Shown: positions 36,010 through 44,748, counted from the stretch's first letter. The stretch is 64,000 nt of DNA from Hungatella sp. UBA3048 (GCA_002367105.1 DFCS01000044.1:312126-376125), one strand, 5' to 3'. Numbers and translations are program-made. The notes: generated by a model from the sequence alone, not told the origin.

Positions 36010-37236
36010 ATGATTCAGTGTAGCTATGAAAGAATGGAAGATAAGATTAAAACTTTCAGCCAGTTTGGAGATACTGGAAAAGGTGGGATTACCAGATTTT
36101 CCTTATCAGATGAAGCCTTAGCCGCAAGAAAAGAATTCGTAAAGCGCATGGAAGCAATCGGAGCTTCCATCGCAACAGACGATATGGCAAATATATATGC
36201 AACCATTGACGGAACAGAAGATTTGCCTGCCATTGTCTCCGGTTCCCATATGGATTCCGTACGCCAGGGTGGAAATTATGATGGGATTCTGGGTGTCTTA
36301 ACAGCAATGGAAGTGGCAGAAACCATAGTAAGAGAAAAAATACCTCACAAGCATCCGATTACGGTTATTGTATGGACCAACGAAGAAGGTGCCAGATTTG
36401 AACCGGCTATGATGTCTTCCGGTGTTGTTTGTGGAAAGTTTAACAAAGAAGCTATGCTTGCTTCACAGGCAAAAGACATTCCTGGGTATACCTTTGGAGA
36501 GGCTTTGGAAAAAAGCGGATTGAAAGGAAAGGAAGGTAACCGTCTGGATCCATCTAAAACAAAAGCTTTGGTGGAACTTCATATTGAACAGGGCCCGGTG
36601 CTGGAAGCAGAAGGGATAGATATTGGCGTAGTAGAAGGCGTCTGCGGTATGATCAATTACGAATTTACATTTACCGGGCAGGCAGGTCACGCAGGAACGA
36701 CACCTATGAAATACCGTAAGGATGCTCTTTATGCAGCGGTTAAAACCATTCAATATCTCCATGATGAACTGGACCGGTTAGACAGCAAACTGGTTTATAC
36801 CACGGGAAAAATTTCTGCCCTTCCAAACATTCACACTATAATACCAGAGGAAGTGAAATTTACCCTGGATGCAAGGCATCAGGATCCAGAAGTGATCAAG
36901 CAGGTACTTGCAGTCATTAAAAAGATCCCAGGCGTTGTGGAGCAATGCGAAGTGAGTTATGAGGAAGCATGGTCACGTAAGACCGTGAGCTTTACTGCTG
37001 AACTGGTTGATTATGTGGAAAGTAGTGCCCGGGAATGGGGCTATTCCAATCGTAGAATATACAGCGGCCCAGGTCATGATGCACAGTTTGCTATAGATCT
37101 GGTTCCTACTACCATGATATTCGTGCCAAGTGTAGGAGGGCACAGCCATTGTGAGATCGAATATACTCCGGTGGAAAACTGTTTAAAAGGGGCAAATGTG
37201 CTTTTAAATACGATTTTGCATATTGATAAAAATTAA
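36010..37236 (+). CDS. Zn-dependent N-carbamoyl-L-amino acid hydrolase / allantoate amidohydrolase family (M20)
   Basis: A 408-residue M20-family amidase (hydantoinase/carbamoylase group). Metal ligands are H in GSHMDSVRQGGNYDG (with bridging D), the EE pair in NEEGARFEP, H in LHIEQGPVLE, and H late in GGHSHCEIEYT. The dimerisation lid contains GQAGHAGTTPM. An excellent AAAAGGAGG site lies 7 bases before the ATG. Family members release ammonia and CO2 from N-carbamoyl amino acids, ureidoglycolate or allantoate. With no pyrimidine or purine catabolic gene beside it, the exact substrate is open. Confidence 0.88.
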   Translation: MIQCSYERMEDKIKTFSQFGDTGKGGITRFSLSDEALAARKEFVKRMEAIGASIATDDMANIYATIDGTEDLPAIVSGSHMDSVRQGGNYDGILGVLTAMEVAETIVREKIPHKHPITVIVWTNEEGARFEPAMMSSGVVCGKFNKEAMLASQAKDIPGYTFGEALEKSGLKGKEGNRLDPSKTKALVELHIEQGPVLEAEGIDIGVVEGVCGMINYEFTFTGQAGHAGTTPMKYRKDALYAAVKTIQYLHDELDRLDSKLVYTTGKISALPNIHTIIPEEVKFTLDARHQDPEVIKQVLAVIKKIPGVVEQCEVSYEEAWSRKTVSFTAELVDYVESSAREWGYSNRRIYSGPGHDAQFAIDLVPTTMIFVPSVGGHSHCEIEYTPVENCLKGANVLLNTILHIDKN

Positions 37237-37404
37237 ATCATGACCCTTTGAAAAACTTTATTACAGAACGAAAATCAATCTAACGACAGCCCATATCGTC
37301 AAACCATAGTTTAAACTGAAAAGCCTAATTATATCTTTAATTGCAAAGGTAAAATAATTATGGTAAAATATAGAAAAATTTCAGAAGAAAGAAGGCATAT
37401 AATT

Positions 37405-37764
37405 ATGGACAAAGAAGTATTAAATTATGTTGTTGAAAAAACAAACGAATTAATAAGTGCTTCATCATGTAGCAGTGAGGCAAAAGCAGCAGCTCAGACC
37501 TGGTTGGACTCTATTGGAACTGAAAAGGAAGCCGCAGAAACCAAAAAGTATATGGACGAGCTTGAGGCAGATATTATGCCGATTGACGGGTTAATCGGTT
37601 TTGCTGAATCTGATGCTGGATTTCAGGTTTTTGGAGCAGACCTTTCTAAGAATATTGCGGCACACGCAAAGGAAATCAAGTCTGGTGGAGCGAAATATTG
37701 CGATTGTCCGGCTTGTGCGTCTGCAGCAGCGATCCTTGATAAGAAAGATACCCTTCTTAAATAA
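37405..37764 (+). CDS. Conserved small cytosolic protein with C-terminal CDCPAC motif
   Basis: A 119-residue acidic, Ala-rich protein starting MDKEVLNYVVEK. ATG 37405 follows GAAGG and is preferred over an upstream ATG at 37360. The C-terminus holds YCDCPACASA, a CxCxxC cluster suggesting metal or disulfide chemistry. Similar proteins are common in Lachnospiraceae and are often labelled as chaperone-like without evidence. I do not assign a function. Confidence 0.7.
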   Translation: MDKEVLNYVVEKTNELISASSCSSEAKAAAQTWLDSIGTEKEAAETKKYMDELEADIMPIDGLIGFAESDAGFQVFGADLSKNIAAHAKEIKSGGAKYCDCPACASAAAILDKKDTLLK

Positions 37765-37899
37765 GAAAACAGTACTCAGGATGATTATCGGAAAGATTAA
37801 GCTTCTGCATTCCCCTCCTGACTGGGCGATATCACCGGGTAACAGCTTACTTTGGTAATGCTCTTTTACTATAATAAAACGAAATAGAAGGATGATAGG

Positions 37900-38751
37900 A
37901 TGAGTGATATTAAAGTTATTATTATGGATATTGACGGAACATTATTTAACAGCAAAAAGATGATTACCGCTAAAACAAAGGAAGCATTACTAAAGGCTCA
38001 GTCGGCTGGGGCGAAACTTATTCTTGCCTCCGGACGCCCCACTGCAGGATTGTTACAAATCGGAAAAGAATTGGAAATGGATCAACACCATGGATTGTTT
38101 GTTGCTTATAATGGCAGCAAAGTAATTGATTTTGAATCTATGGAAACTCTTTTTAATAAGCCGTTGGGTATTTCGGATGGAAAGGCTGTTTTAGAACACT
38201 TAAAGAAGTTTGATGTTTATCCGATGATAGATAAAGATAAATATATGTATGTAAATAATGTGTATGCAGATCCAATACAATGGAAAGGGCAATCAATTAA
38301 CATTATTGAATATGAAGCAAGAGGCGGAGGCTTTTTGCTCTGTGAAAAAGAGGATTTATCTGAGTTCCTGGATTATGAAGTAAATAAGATATTGACGGCC
38401 GGGGATCCATTTTATCTTCAAGAAAATTATATAGACATGATGGATCCGTTTAAAGAGAATCTTAATTGTATGTTTACGGCAGATTTCTATTTTGAATATA
38501 CAGCAAAAGGGATCGATAAAGCCAAAGCTTTGGATACTGTTCTGAAGCCAATGGGCTTTGTTCCGGCACAAATGATCGGATTTGGGGATGGAATGAACGA
38601 TATATCTATGATTCAATACACTGGAATAGGTGTTGCAATGGAGAATGCTGTCCAGGAACTGAAAAATGTTGCTCAATTTGTGACTACATCGAATGATGAA
38701 GATGGAATAGCCGAGGCTTTGTATAAATACATGCCACAAGTGGTTTTCTAA
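37900..38751 (+). CDS. Cof-type HAD-IIB hydrolase
   Basis: A 283-residue HAD phosphatase. Motif I is MDIDGTLFNSKK (residues 9-20), motif II is LASGRPTAG, motif III is the lysine in KGIDKAKAL, and motif IV is GFGDGMNDISM. A type C2B cap lies between motifs II and III. It is preceded by GAAGGATGATAGG and is probably monocistronic. The second Cof-type enzyme in the window (with 22212-23069); likely a sugar-phosphate phosphatase, substrate unknown. Confidence 0.87.
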   Translation: MSDIKVIIMDIDGTLFNSKKMITAKTKEALLKAQSAGAKLILASGRPTAGLLQIGKELEMDQHHGLFVAYNGSKVIDFESMETLFNKPLGISDGKAVLEHLKKFDVYPMIDKDKYMYVNNVYADPIQWKGQSINIIEYEARGGGFLLCEKEDLSEFLDYEVNKILTAGDPFYLQENYIDMMDPFKENLNCMFTADFYFEYTAKGIDKAKALDTVLKPMGFVPAQMIGFGDGMNDISMIQYTGIGVAMENAVQELKNVAQFVTTSNDEDGIAEALYKYMPQVVF

Positions 38752-38871
38752 AATGAGCATAAAAGATAAAAAATACTTTTCCCGGAAAAACTACATGCAT
38801 TTTGGTTGTAGCAGGTAAGTCCGCGGATTGCAAATTTTCGCCTGACTTTCATGTTTGCAGCAGACTACGAA

Positions 38872-38900
38872 TTGACAGCACCAAAATGCTGTGATATAAT
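38872..38900 (+). promoter_or_regulatory. Consensus promoter of the ABC-F leader
   Basis: -35 TTGACA (38872-38877), 17-bp spacer, -10 TATAAT (38895-38900). Both are exact consensus. The spacer carries an inverted repeat CAGCA/TGCTG. Confidence 0.8.
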
Positions 38901-38929
38901 GATTGCGTTTCAGTAAAGGAGAGAATACT

Positions 38930-39019
38930 ATGAACTTCTATTTGACCAATCAACTTGTAAAGAAACTCAACTCTGTACAATTCATGCCGATGAAACATTG
39001 TACAGAGTATAGCGTATAG
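38930..39019 (+). CDS. 29-residue leader peptide of the ABC-F gene
   Basis: ATG 38930 follows AAAGGAGAG by about 6 bases and opens a 29-codon frame ending in TAG (MNFYLTNQLVKKLNSVQF, then MPMKHCTEYSV). The 3' third of the ORF forms one arm of an RNA stem (38971-38980 with 38998-39007). Ribosome stalling on the leader in the presence of an antibiotic would alter this stem. Short upstream ORFs of this type precede many inducible ABC-F, erm and cat genes. Confidence 0.7.
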   Translation: MNFYLTNQLVKKLNSVQFMPMKHCTEYSV

Positions 39020-39086
39020 ATGACGCATTAAGATTTCATCGGAAAGCAGGGCAATATTCATACTGATAGGTTAGTATGCTATTGCC
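38971..39086 (+). promoter_or_regulatory. Mutually exclusive leader hairpins upstream of the ABC-F gene
   Basis: Stem A is CTCTGTACAA (38971-38980) with TTGTACAGAG (38998-39007). Its loop contains CCGATGAAA (38987-38995), which is perfectly complementary to TTTCATCGG (39034-39042), so an alternative pairing exists. A third stem pairs GGCAATA and CATACT (39050-39064) with AGTATG and TATTGCC (39073-39086). The set looks like a transcription attenuator switch. Confidence 0.65.
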
Positions 39087-39112
39087 TCTTTCCGTGTGTA
39101 AATTTAGCGTAT

Positions 39113-39153
39113 AAAAGGCTATGGGCAATGTTTTGTCCGTAGCCTTTTGCTTT
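39113..39153 (+). terminator. Leader terminator 1 of the ABC-F gene
   Basis: AAAAGGCTATGG (39113-39124) pairs with CCGTAGCCTTTT (39137-39148; one G-U), followed by GCTTTT. Confidence 0.7.
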
Positions 39154-39179
39154 TAAAATATCAGTTTATATAGACTGAG

Positions 39180-39224
39180 AGGCAGAAGGCAAATACACTT
39201 ATGTGTATTGTCTTCTGCCTTTTT
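39180..39224 (+). terminator. Leader terminator 2 of the ABC-F gene
   Basis: A long 17-18-bp stem: AGGCAGAAG-g-CAAATACAC with GTGTATTG-t-CTTCTGCCT, loop TTAT, followed by five T residues (39220-39224). It ends about 56 bases before the ABC-F start, so read-through is needed for expression. Confidence 0.85.
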
Positions 39225-39280
39225 GCGTTTTTACACATGGTTGCTGGATTAACAACAGAAATGAAAGGACTTTGATTAAC

Positions 39281-40813
39281 ATGAGCTTACTAGAAATTAA
39301 TGGATTATCACATTCTTTTGGAGATAACCTGCTTTACAAAAATGCGGAGTTGTCCCTCAACAAAGGCGAACATATTGGTATCGTTGGACAGAACGGAACT
39401 GGAAAAAGCACTTTGATTAAAATTTGCACCGAGCAGGTGATGCCGGACGCCGGACGATTGATCTGGCAGCCCAATATCTCTGTTGGTTATCTCGGTCAGT
39501 ATGCGGAAATAGACCATAGCTTAACTATGAAAGAATTTTTAAAGTCAGCCTTTTCAAGACTTTATGAGATTGAAAATGAAATGGGAGCATTATATGAAAT
39601 GGCCGCGAATGGCAATATGAGATATTTGGAACGTGCAGCTAAACTTCAGGAAGAACTTGAAAGAAATGACTTTTATTCGATTGATACACATATCGAACAA
39701 GTGGCAAACGGATTGGGATTGCTTGCTATCGGTCTTACCCGCCCAATTGAGCAAATGAGCGGAGGCCAGCGTGCAAAGGTGATTTTAGCAAAATTACTTC
39801 TGGAAAAACCAGATGTTCTTTTACTTGATGAACCCACAAACTTTTTAGATAAAGAACATATTTCATGGCTTGCCGAATATTTATCCAGATTGGAAAATGC
39901 TTTTATGATAGTGTCACATGACTTTGCCTTTTTGGATAAAATCACAAATCGTATTTGCGATATAGATAATGATACAATTACAAAATATTATGGCACCTAT
40001 TCAGAGTTTTTGAAAAAGAAAACTCTGCTGCGAGAAGATTATATCAGGCAATATTCAACACAACAAAAAGAAATCAAAAAGACAGAGGAGTTTATTAGAA
40101 AAAATATTGCCGGACGAAAATCAAAAATGGCAAGAGGCCGCCAGAAGCAGCTTGATCGCATGGAAAAAATGGAGGCATTAGCGCAGAAGGAAATAAAGCC
40201 ATATTTTTATTTTCCAGAATTACCTTTGACGAATACAGAGCATTTAGCAGTTAAACACTTATCAATTGGCTACCATTACCCTGTGTTGTCTGATATCGAT
40301 TTTAGCATAAAAGGTGGTCAAAAGGTAGTGATCACCGGGTTTAACGGAATTGGTAAGTCAACACTGTTAAAAACTCTGGTCGGGCAGATTCCGTCCATGA
40401 ACGGTTTATATAAATACTCTGACCAAGTAACTCTTGGATACTTTGAACAGGATTTGTCATGGCCTGATGAAACAAGAACACCCATTCAGATTGTTTCAGA
40501 TTCCCATCCGGATCTGGTAATAAAAGATGTCAGAAAAAAATTAGCCAGATGTGGTATTTCGAGCAAGCACGCTATGCAATCAATTGGGACATTAAGCGGC
40601 GGAGAACAGGCAAAAGTGAAAATGTGTCTTTTGACATTAACACCATGCAATTTTCTGATTATGGACGAACCGACAAATCATTTAGACGTTCAGGCAAAAG
40701 ACTCCTTAAAAACAGCCTTGTCGGAATTTTCGGGGACTGTTTTACTGGTTTCACATGAAGAAGCATTTTATCGGGATTGGGCTCAAAGGGTCATTGATAT
40801 AGAGAAACGGTAA
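39281..40813 (+). CDS. ABC-F family ATPase, probable antibiotic-inducible ribosome protection protein
   Basis: A 510-residue soluble protein with two ABC domains and no membrane segment. Domain 1 has Walker A GQNGTGKS (near residue 35), signature MSGGQRAKV and Walker B LLLDEPTNFLD. The inter-domain linker, which reaches toward the ribosomal P-tRNA region in this family, is Lys/Arg-rich (around residues 240-300). Domain 2 has GFNGIGKS, LSGGEQAKV and LIMDEPTNHLD. ATG 39281 follows AAAGGA by 11 bases; upstream in-frame codons lie in the terminator. The sequence resembles YfmM/TaeA-type proteins (from memory). The attenuator leader argues for induction by ribosome-targeting antibiotics. Confidence 0.85.
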   Translation: MSLLEINGLSHSFGDNLLYKNAELSLNKGEHIGIVGQNGTGKSTLIKICTEQVMPDAGRLIWQPNISVGYLGQYAEIDHSLTMKEFLKSAFSRLYEIENEMGALYEMAANGNMRYLERAAKLQEELERNDFYSIDTHIEQVANGLGLLAIGLTRPIEQMSGGQRAKVILAKLLLEKPDVLLLDEPTNFLDKEHISWLAEYLSRLENAFMIVSHDFAFLDKITNRICDIDNDTITKYYGTYSEFLKKKTLLREDYIRQYSTQQKEIKKTEEFIRKNIAGRKSKMARGRQKQLDRMEKMEALAQKEIKPYFYFPELPLTNTEHLAVKHLSIGYHYPVLSDIDFSIKGGQKVVITGFNGIGKSTLLKTLVGQIPSMNGLYKYSDQVTLGYFEQDLSWPDETRTPIQIVSDSHPDLVIKDVRKKLARCGISSKHAMQSIGTLSGGEQAKVKMCLLTLTPCNFLIMDEPTNHLDVQAKDSLKTALSEFSGTVLLVSHEEAFYRDWAQRVIDIEKR

Positions 40814-41324
40814 GAATATTCTAATTACCGGGGATATACCGGCTATGTGGCTGCGTGATTTATTTAGATACCGATTTATTTCAAATGAAGTTACAGTAGA
40901 GAAGTATGATTGAATTATGGGATTGTCTCGATTGTAAAATGTCCTGGAAAGATTCAGGGAAAGGATTTTCCTTTTTGTAATGGAAGAGAAGCTATACGTA
41001 GAAAATATCCATGAGAAGATAGGGGAGAAGATATGGAAAGAGATGATTAACGATTCTGTATAGGAGGAGAAACTGATTCTGTATAGGAGGAGAAAATGAT
41101 TGAGAGGCCGGTGCTTCTTTGGTATAATAGCAACAGATGCACTGGTCTAAGTTTTAATCATTTTTCTTAAATATCATCTGTTTATAAGTGCAAGTGGCAA
41201 GCTTAAATTGGAGCTTTTTAATATGATTTATATTATATTGAACATGTCAAAAGTACACAAGATAGGACAGGAAACGTAATGCTTGATTTGATATTATGAT
41301 GACGTAACGAAGGGAGGATAAAAG
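40814..41324. other. Intergenic region with decayed sequence
   Basis: No supported gene. A weak hairpin AAAGG-atttt-CCTTT with T-tail near 40958-40978 may terminate the ABC-F transcript. Short open fragments (for example MWLRDLFRYRFISNEV near 40843, and a 24-codon frame at 41096-41170) could be gene remnants. The tandem 23-bp repeat is listed separately. Confidence 0.5.
41051..41096 (+). repeat. Tandem 23-bp direct repeat carrying a Shine-Dalgarno-like core
   Basis: GATTCTGTATAGGAGGAGAA occurs at 41052 and again at 41075, head to tail, each within a 23-base unit. Both contain AGGAGGAG. The second is followed by ATG 41096 of a 24-codon frame. Confidence 0.85.
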
Positions 41325-42215
41325 ATGGCATGGATAGAGATGCTCCAACAGGCAATTAACTACATGGAAGAACATCTATTGGATGATATTAATTATGAAG
41401 ATGTAGCAGATATGGTTTATATGTCAAGCTACGAATTTCATCGAACATTTAGTATAATGGCTGGAATGACAGCTAATGCTTATATTCGAAATCGCAGACT
41501 GTCACTTGCAGGTGTGGAATTAATGGAAACAGATGAAAAAGTGATAGATGTAGCTCTAAAGTATGGCTATGATACTCCAGAGAGCTTTACGAAAGCATTT
41601 ACACGTTTTCACGGAGTTTCACCCAAATTTGCAAAAAAACAAGGAACTAAATTATGCCTCTTTAATCCCTTGAAAATTAAGATATCAATGGAAGGCGGTA
41701 AAAGTATGGACTATCGTATGGAAGTTAAAGAGGAACAGAGGTTTATATGTTTGGCGAGAGCATTTTCTAACGAAAGTATAAATGAAGAGGGAAATCATGA
41801 AATACCAGATTTTTGGGATGAATGTTATAAGGCCAACCTAGTAGAGGTATTGCGACAATTGAGACCAGAGGGTAAAAAAGATTTATATGGACTTTGTTCT
41901 CCTGCTCTGGAAGGAAAAACAACATTTGACTATGGAATAGGAGTTATTGTTGATGACGAAACGAAAGAATTTAATCAAAGTGAAATGGAACTGAAAGGAT
42001 ATCACATTTGGACTACTTCAAAGCAACAGTATGTGGTATTTGAATGCTTTGGAGAAAACGGCGATTGTATTAGTGAAGCATGGAATCAATTTTTTAAAGA
42101 ATTTTTACCACAGATGGGATATGAAGCATCTGATCATACCGATTACGAAATCTATTTTGAAAACGGAAAATTAGGTTTGTTCTGTGAATTGTGGATTCCA
42201 GTGAAAAAGTGCTAA
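41325..42215 (+). CDS. AraC-family regulator with GyrI-like effector-binding domain
   Basis: A 296-residue regulator. The N-terminal AraC double helix-turn-helix (about residues 5-105) includes MSSYEFHRTFSIMAGMTANAYIRNRRL and DVALKYGYDTPESFTKAFTRFHGVSP. The C-terminal half (about 128-296) is a GyrI-like / Rob-type small-molecule domain with the typical LYGLCSP and YHIWTTSKQQYVVFECFG. Such proteins respond to drugs or metabolites and commonly regulate efflux. AAGGGAGG is 8 bases before the ATG. Its position two genes after the ABC-F protein may be coincidental. Confidence 0.88.
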   Translation: MAWIEMLQQAINYMEEHLLDDINYEDVADMVYMSSYEFHRTFSIMAGMTANAYIRNRRLSLAGVELMETDEKVIDVALKYGYDTPESFTKAFTRFHGVSPKFAKKQGTKLCLFNPLKIKISMEGGKSMDYRMEVKEEQRFICLARAFSNESINEEGNHEIPDFWDECYKANLVEVLRQLRPEGKKDLYGLCSPALEGKTTFDYGIGVIVDDETKEFNQSEMELKGYHIWTTSKQQYVVFECFGENGDCISEAWNQFFKEFLPQMGYEASDHTDYEIYFENGKLGLFCELWIPVKKC

Positions 42216-42477
42216 TACGACAATATCAAATATAACCAACAGCCACAGTATACCAGGTTGTACCGGAATACGAAGAAACAGGAACAGATAACACCCGGCA
42301 GAAGGAAATTAACAATATAAAAGATAGAAGAGGGGATAGGGAAAGAAAAACGACAATATTGCTTGATATTATGTGTGACTCAGAAATTTAGATCAGCAGC
42401 TAGAATGCCAGCGCAGCCTTCATCTTGAGATCGGAACGCTGGCTATGGAATTTCAATAAAATAGTATTGTATATTAA
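42216..42477. other. Intergenic region with an inverted repeat
   Basis: No gene seen. GCCAGCG (42407-42413) and CGCTGGC (42437-42443) can form a stem without a T-tract. The rest of the gap to 42530 contains the promoter listed next. Confidence 0.5.
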
Positions 42478-42506
42478 TTGAAAATTTGGGTTTATTATGA
42501 TATTAT
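42478..42506 (+). promoter_or_regulatory. Promoter of the small secreted protein gene
   Basis: -35 TTGAAA (42478-42483), 17-bp spacer, -10 TATTAT (42501-42506), about 25 bases before the ATG at 42531. Confidence 0.6.
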
Positions 42507-42530
42507 GTAAAAAAAAGGAGGGTTTTATGT

Positions 42531-43004
42531 ATGAAGGGGTTTTTTAGGGTTATATTTACAACAATATTACTTGCTGGTATGTTGATTATTCCTGCAAGCG
42601 CCGCTGAAGATCAGGCTGTAAACTGGGGAGATACAAATTATCAGATAATGGTGCCAGGTTTTATTGAGGGAAGAGATATTACAATTAACGGCCAAACCAC
42701 ACCTGCAATTGTTGTTCAAAAGCCAGAGAAAAATAGTGATAATAAGTATCGTATTTTTGATATCATAACAACTGATACAAATGCAACCTCCATTACTTCA
42801 ACTGTTTATAATTCAAAAGAAGAATATGCAGGAGATTTAATGACAGATCTTGAAAATGGTCGTGTCAGTTACGTTCCAGTTTTATCAGACGATTTTGAAA
42901 GTTTATCTAAAGAACCCATATATTTTGGATTCTCATATCGGGATAAAGATTGGAATGAAATTTATAAATTCCCAATTTGGATAGTATTTGAAGACAAAAA
43001 ATAA
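42531..43004 (+). CDS. Small secreted protein of unknown function
   Basis: A 157-residue protein with a clear Sec signal peptide (MKGFFRVIFTTILLAGMLII, cleavage likely after ASAA near residue 25). The mature part is about 130 residues, acidic and rich in Thr, Asn and aromatic residues, without cysteines or recognised domains. AGGAGG lies about 12 bases upstream, a little farther than usual. It stands alone with its own promoter. I do not recognise the family. Confidence 0.65.
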   Translation: MKGFFRVIFTTILLAGMLIIPASAAEDQAVNWGDTNYQIMVPGFIEGRDITINGQTTPAIVVQKPEKNSDNKYRIFDIITTDTNATSITSTVYNSKEEYAGDLMTDLENGRVSYVPVLSDDFESLSKEPIYFGFSYRDKDWNEIYKFPIWIVFEDKK

Positions 43005-43089
43005 GTTATCATTGATTATTTCAGTTTCTAAGATTAGTGAAGAATCATGAAAAAAGTATAAAATATTTTTAGACGGGGCTATTGTTAAA

Positions 43090-43103
43090 GTAGATATATC
43101 TAC
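43090..43103. repeat. 14-bp perfect palindrome
   Basis: GTAGATATATCTAC, two bases upstream of a TAACGAATAGT element. Confidence 0.6.
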
Positions 43104-43270
43104 GGTAACGAATAGTCCTGTTCTTTATGAGCCAAAGTAGTAATGGATTATAGACTAGGCCGGGAGGTTTTTATTGCAGATAGTGAATACGACAAAACAG
43201 CAACGAGATTTTTTCGTTATCTGTTTGACACAGATATACAGAAATGGTAAGATTAATAGAGTGATTTCCA

Positions 43271-43302
43271 ACTATTCGCGAAAGTCTAGTTTAACGAATA
43301 GT
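43271..43302. repeat. dif-like inverted-repeat element upstream of the tyrosine recombinase
   Basis: ACTATTCG (43271-43278) and CGAATAGT (43295-43302) are perfect 8-bp inverted arms. Extended 11-bp arms are ACTATTCGCGA and TAACGAATAGT around a 10-bp centre. The right arm TAACGAATAGT also occurs at 43106-43116. Arm and centre lengths resemble tyrosine recombinase crossover sites. Confidence 0.45.
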
Positions 43303-43575
43303 TTAGCAAAGAAAACAATGGAACTTTCAATTACAATAATTTTATAACTCAAAGAACTTTATCTCTCATATCCTTGATTACCGTTACTCTGATATGCCCC
43401 CAATACTTACCGTATTTATACCAAAGGATGTAAAGTTCTTTTAACACCATTGTTTAATGATCAGATTTTATATGTTAAGTCTGAAGAAGAAAAACTAATT
43501 AATGAGGGAAATATAAATGACTGGTCTTTCAAAAATCATTTACAATCCAAATACTTAAAGAAATGAGGCCAAATT

Positions 43576-44634
43576 ATGAGTTCTTCTCTCTCCTACCATC
43601 AGCAAAAAGATATTGAAAACGTAAAGCACCTGCGCCAGTTGGTTAAGGAACTTCCCAATTTCTGCGGGGATTTTTTCAGGGGGATTGAACCTCGCACGTC
43701 TTCCCGGACCAGGATCGCTTACGCTTATGATCTAAGGGTGTTTTTTGACTTTCTAGTTAAGGAAAACCCCGTTATCGGCAAACTTCAGGTTCAGGATATT
43801 ACTTTAGATCACCTGGATTCCCTTCGGGTCGTGGACATTGAAGAATACATGGAATATTTAAAATACCGTTTTAATGATAAAAATCAGGAAGTGACCAACA
43901 AAGAGCGGGGAATCATGCGAAAAGTTTCTTCACTGAAAAGCTTCTATAATTATTATTACCGGAATGAGCGGCTTCAAACAAATCCTGCTTCTCTGGTGCA
44001 GCTACCAAAGATGCATGAAAAGGATATTATCCGGTTAGATATTGATGAGGTAGCTCTTTTGCTCGATGAAGTAGAAAACGGGGAATCTTTAACAGAAAAG
44101 CAAAAAGCCTACCATGCGAAGACCAAGATCCGTGACCTCGCACTATTAACTCTCATGCTGGGAACCGGTATCCGGGTATCGGAATGTGTTGGTCTGGACG
44201 TAGATGATATTGATTTAAAAAATGGCGGGATTCGGATACATAGAAAAGGAGGTAAAGAAGTCACTGTGTACTTTGGTTCCGAAGTTGAGAATGCCCTTCT
44301 TGATTATCTTGACGAACGCAGTTTCGTCATTCCCGAGGCAGGACATGAAAAAGCGCTCTTCTTATCTCTTCAAAAGAAACGGATTGCTGTACGCAGCGTC
44401 GAAAATCTGGTAAAAAAATATTCCAGACTCGTGACACCTTTAAAAAAGATCACCCCACATAAACTGCGCAGCACCTATGGAACAAGCCTATATAAGGAAA
44501 CCGGAGACATCTATCTGGTTGCAGACGTTTTAGGACACTCAGATGTTAATACTACGAAAAAACACTATGCTGCTTTGGAGGATGAACGCCGGCGCAGTGC
44601 CAGAAATAAGGTGAAATTGCGGGAAAAAATGTAA
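43576..44634 (+). CDS. Tyrosine recombinase, single-Xer (XerS-like) type
   Basis: A 352-residue site-specific recombinase. An N-terminal SAM-like core-binding domain (about 10-140) is followed by a catalytic domain with the complete set R200 (TGIRVSE), K224 (RKGGKE), H295 and R298 (TPHKLR), H321 (LGHSDV) and Y331 (KKHYA). Its length (XerS is about 356) and blocks such as RKGGK, VENLVKKYS and TPHKLR resemble streptococcal XerS, which resolves chromosome dimers alone. A phage or element integrase is the alternative. No phage genes are nearby. The inverted-repeat element about 275 bases upstream is a candidate site. Confidence 0.85.
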   Translation: MSSSLSYHQQKDIENVKHLRQLVKELPNFCGDFFRGIEPRTSSRTRIAYAYDLRVFFDFLVKENPVIGKLQVQDITLDHLDSLRVVDIEEYMEYLKYRFNDKNQEVTNKERGIMRKVSSLKSFYNYYYRNERLQTNPASLVQLPKMHEKDIIRLDIDEVALLLDEVENGESLTEKQKAYHAKTKIRDLALLTLMLGTGIRVSECVGLDVDDIDLKNGGIRIHRKGGKEVTVYFGSEVENALLDYLDERSFVIPEAGHEKALFLSLQKKRIAVRSVENLVKKYSRLVTPLKKITPHKLRSTYGTSLYKETGDIYLVADVLGHSDVNTTKKHYAALEDERRRSARNKVKLREKM

Positions 44635-44675
44635 AGTTAAAAAAAGTTAAGTAATAAATAAAAAAATTTTGAGGA

Positions 44676-44743
44676 GTTTTGTTCAAAAATGGTTTTTTGA
44701 CTAATATAAGTAAAAAACCAGAAATTGCTGTTTTGTTCAAAAA
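44676..44743 (+). repeat. Direct 14-bp repeats and a hairpin after the recombinase gene
   Basis: GTTTTGTTCAAAAA occurs at 44676-44689 and 44730-44743. Between them GGTTTTTT pairs with AAAAAACC. The spacing could mark a recombination or regulatory site, or simply an AT-rich duplication. Confidence 0.5.
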
Positions 44744-44748
44744 AGACT

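Larger units (their letters stand above)
43060..43566 (+). pseudogene. Possible decayed gene, three frame-shifted coding-like fragments
   Basis: Protein-like segments appear in different frames: IFLDGAIVKVDISTVTNSPV (from about 43066), then MDYRLGREVFIADSEYDKTA (from 43144 to a stop near 43251), and a 57-codon frame from 43393 to TGA 43564 containing KVLLTPLFNDQILYVKSEEE. None has a ribosome-binding site and I recognise no family. This may be one disrupted gene or chance frames. Confidence 0.3.
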
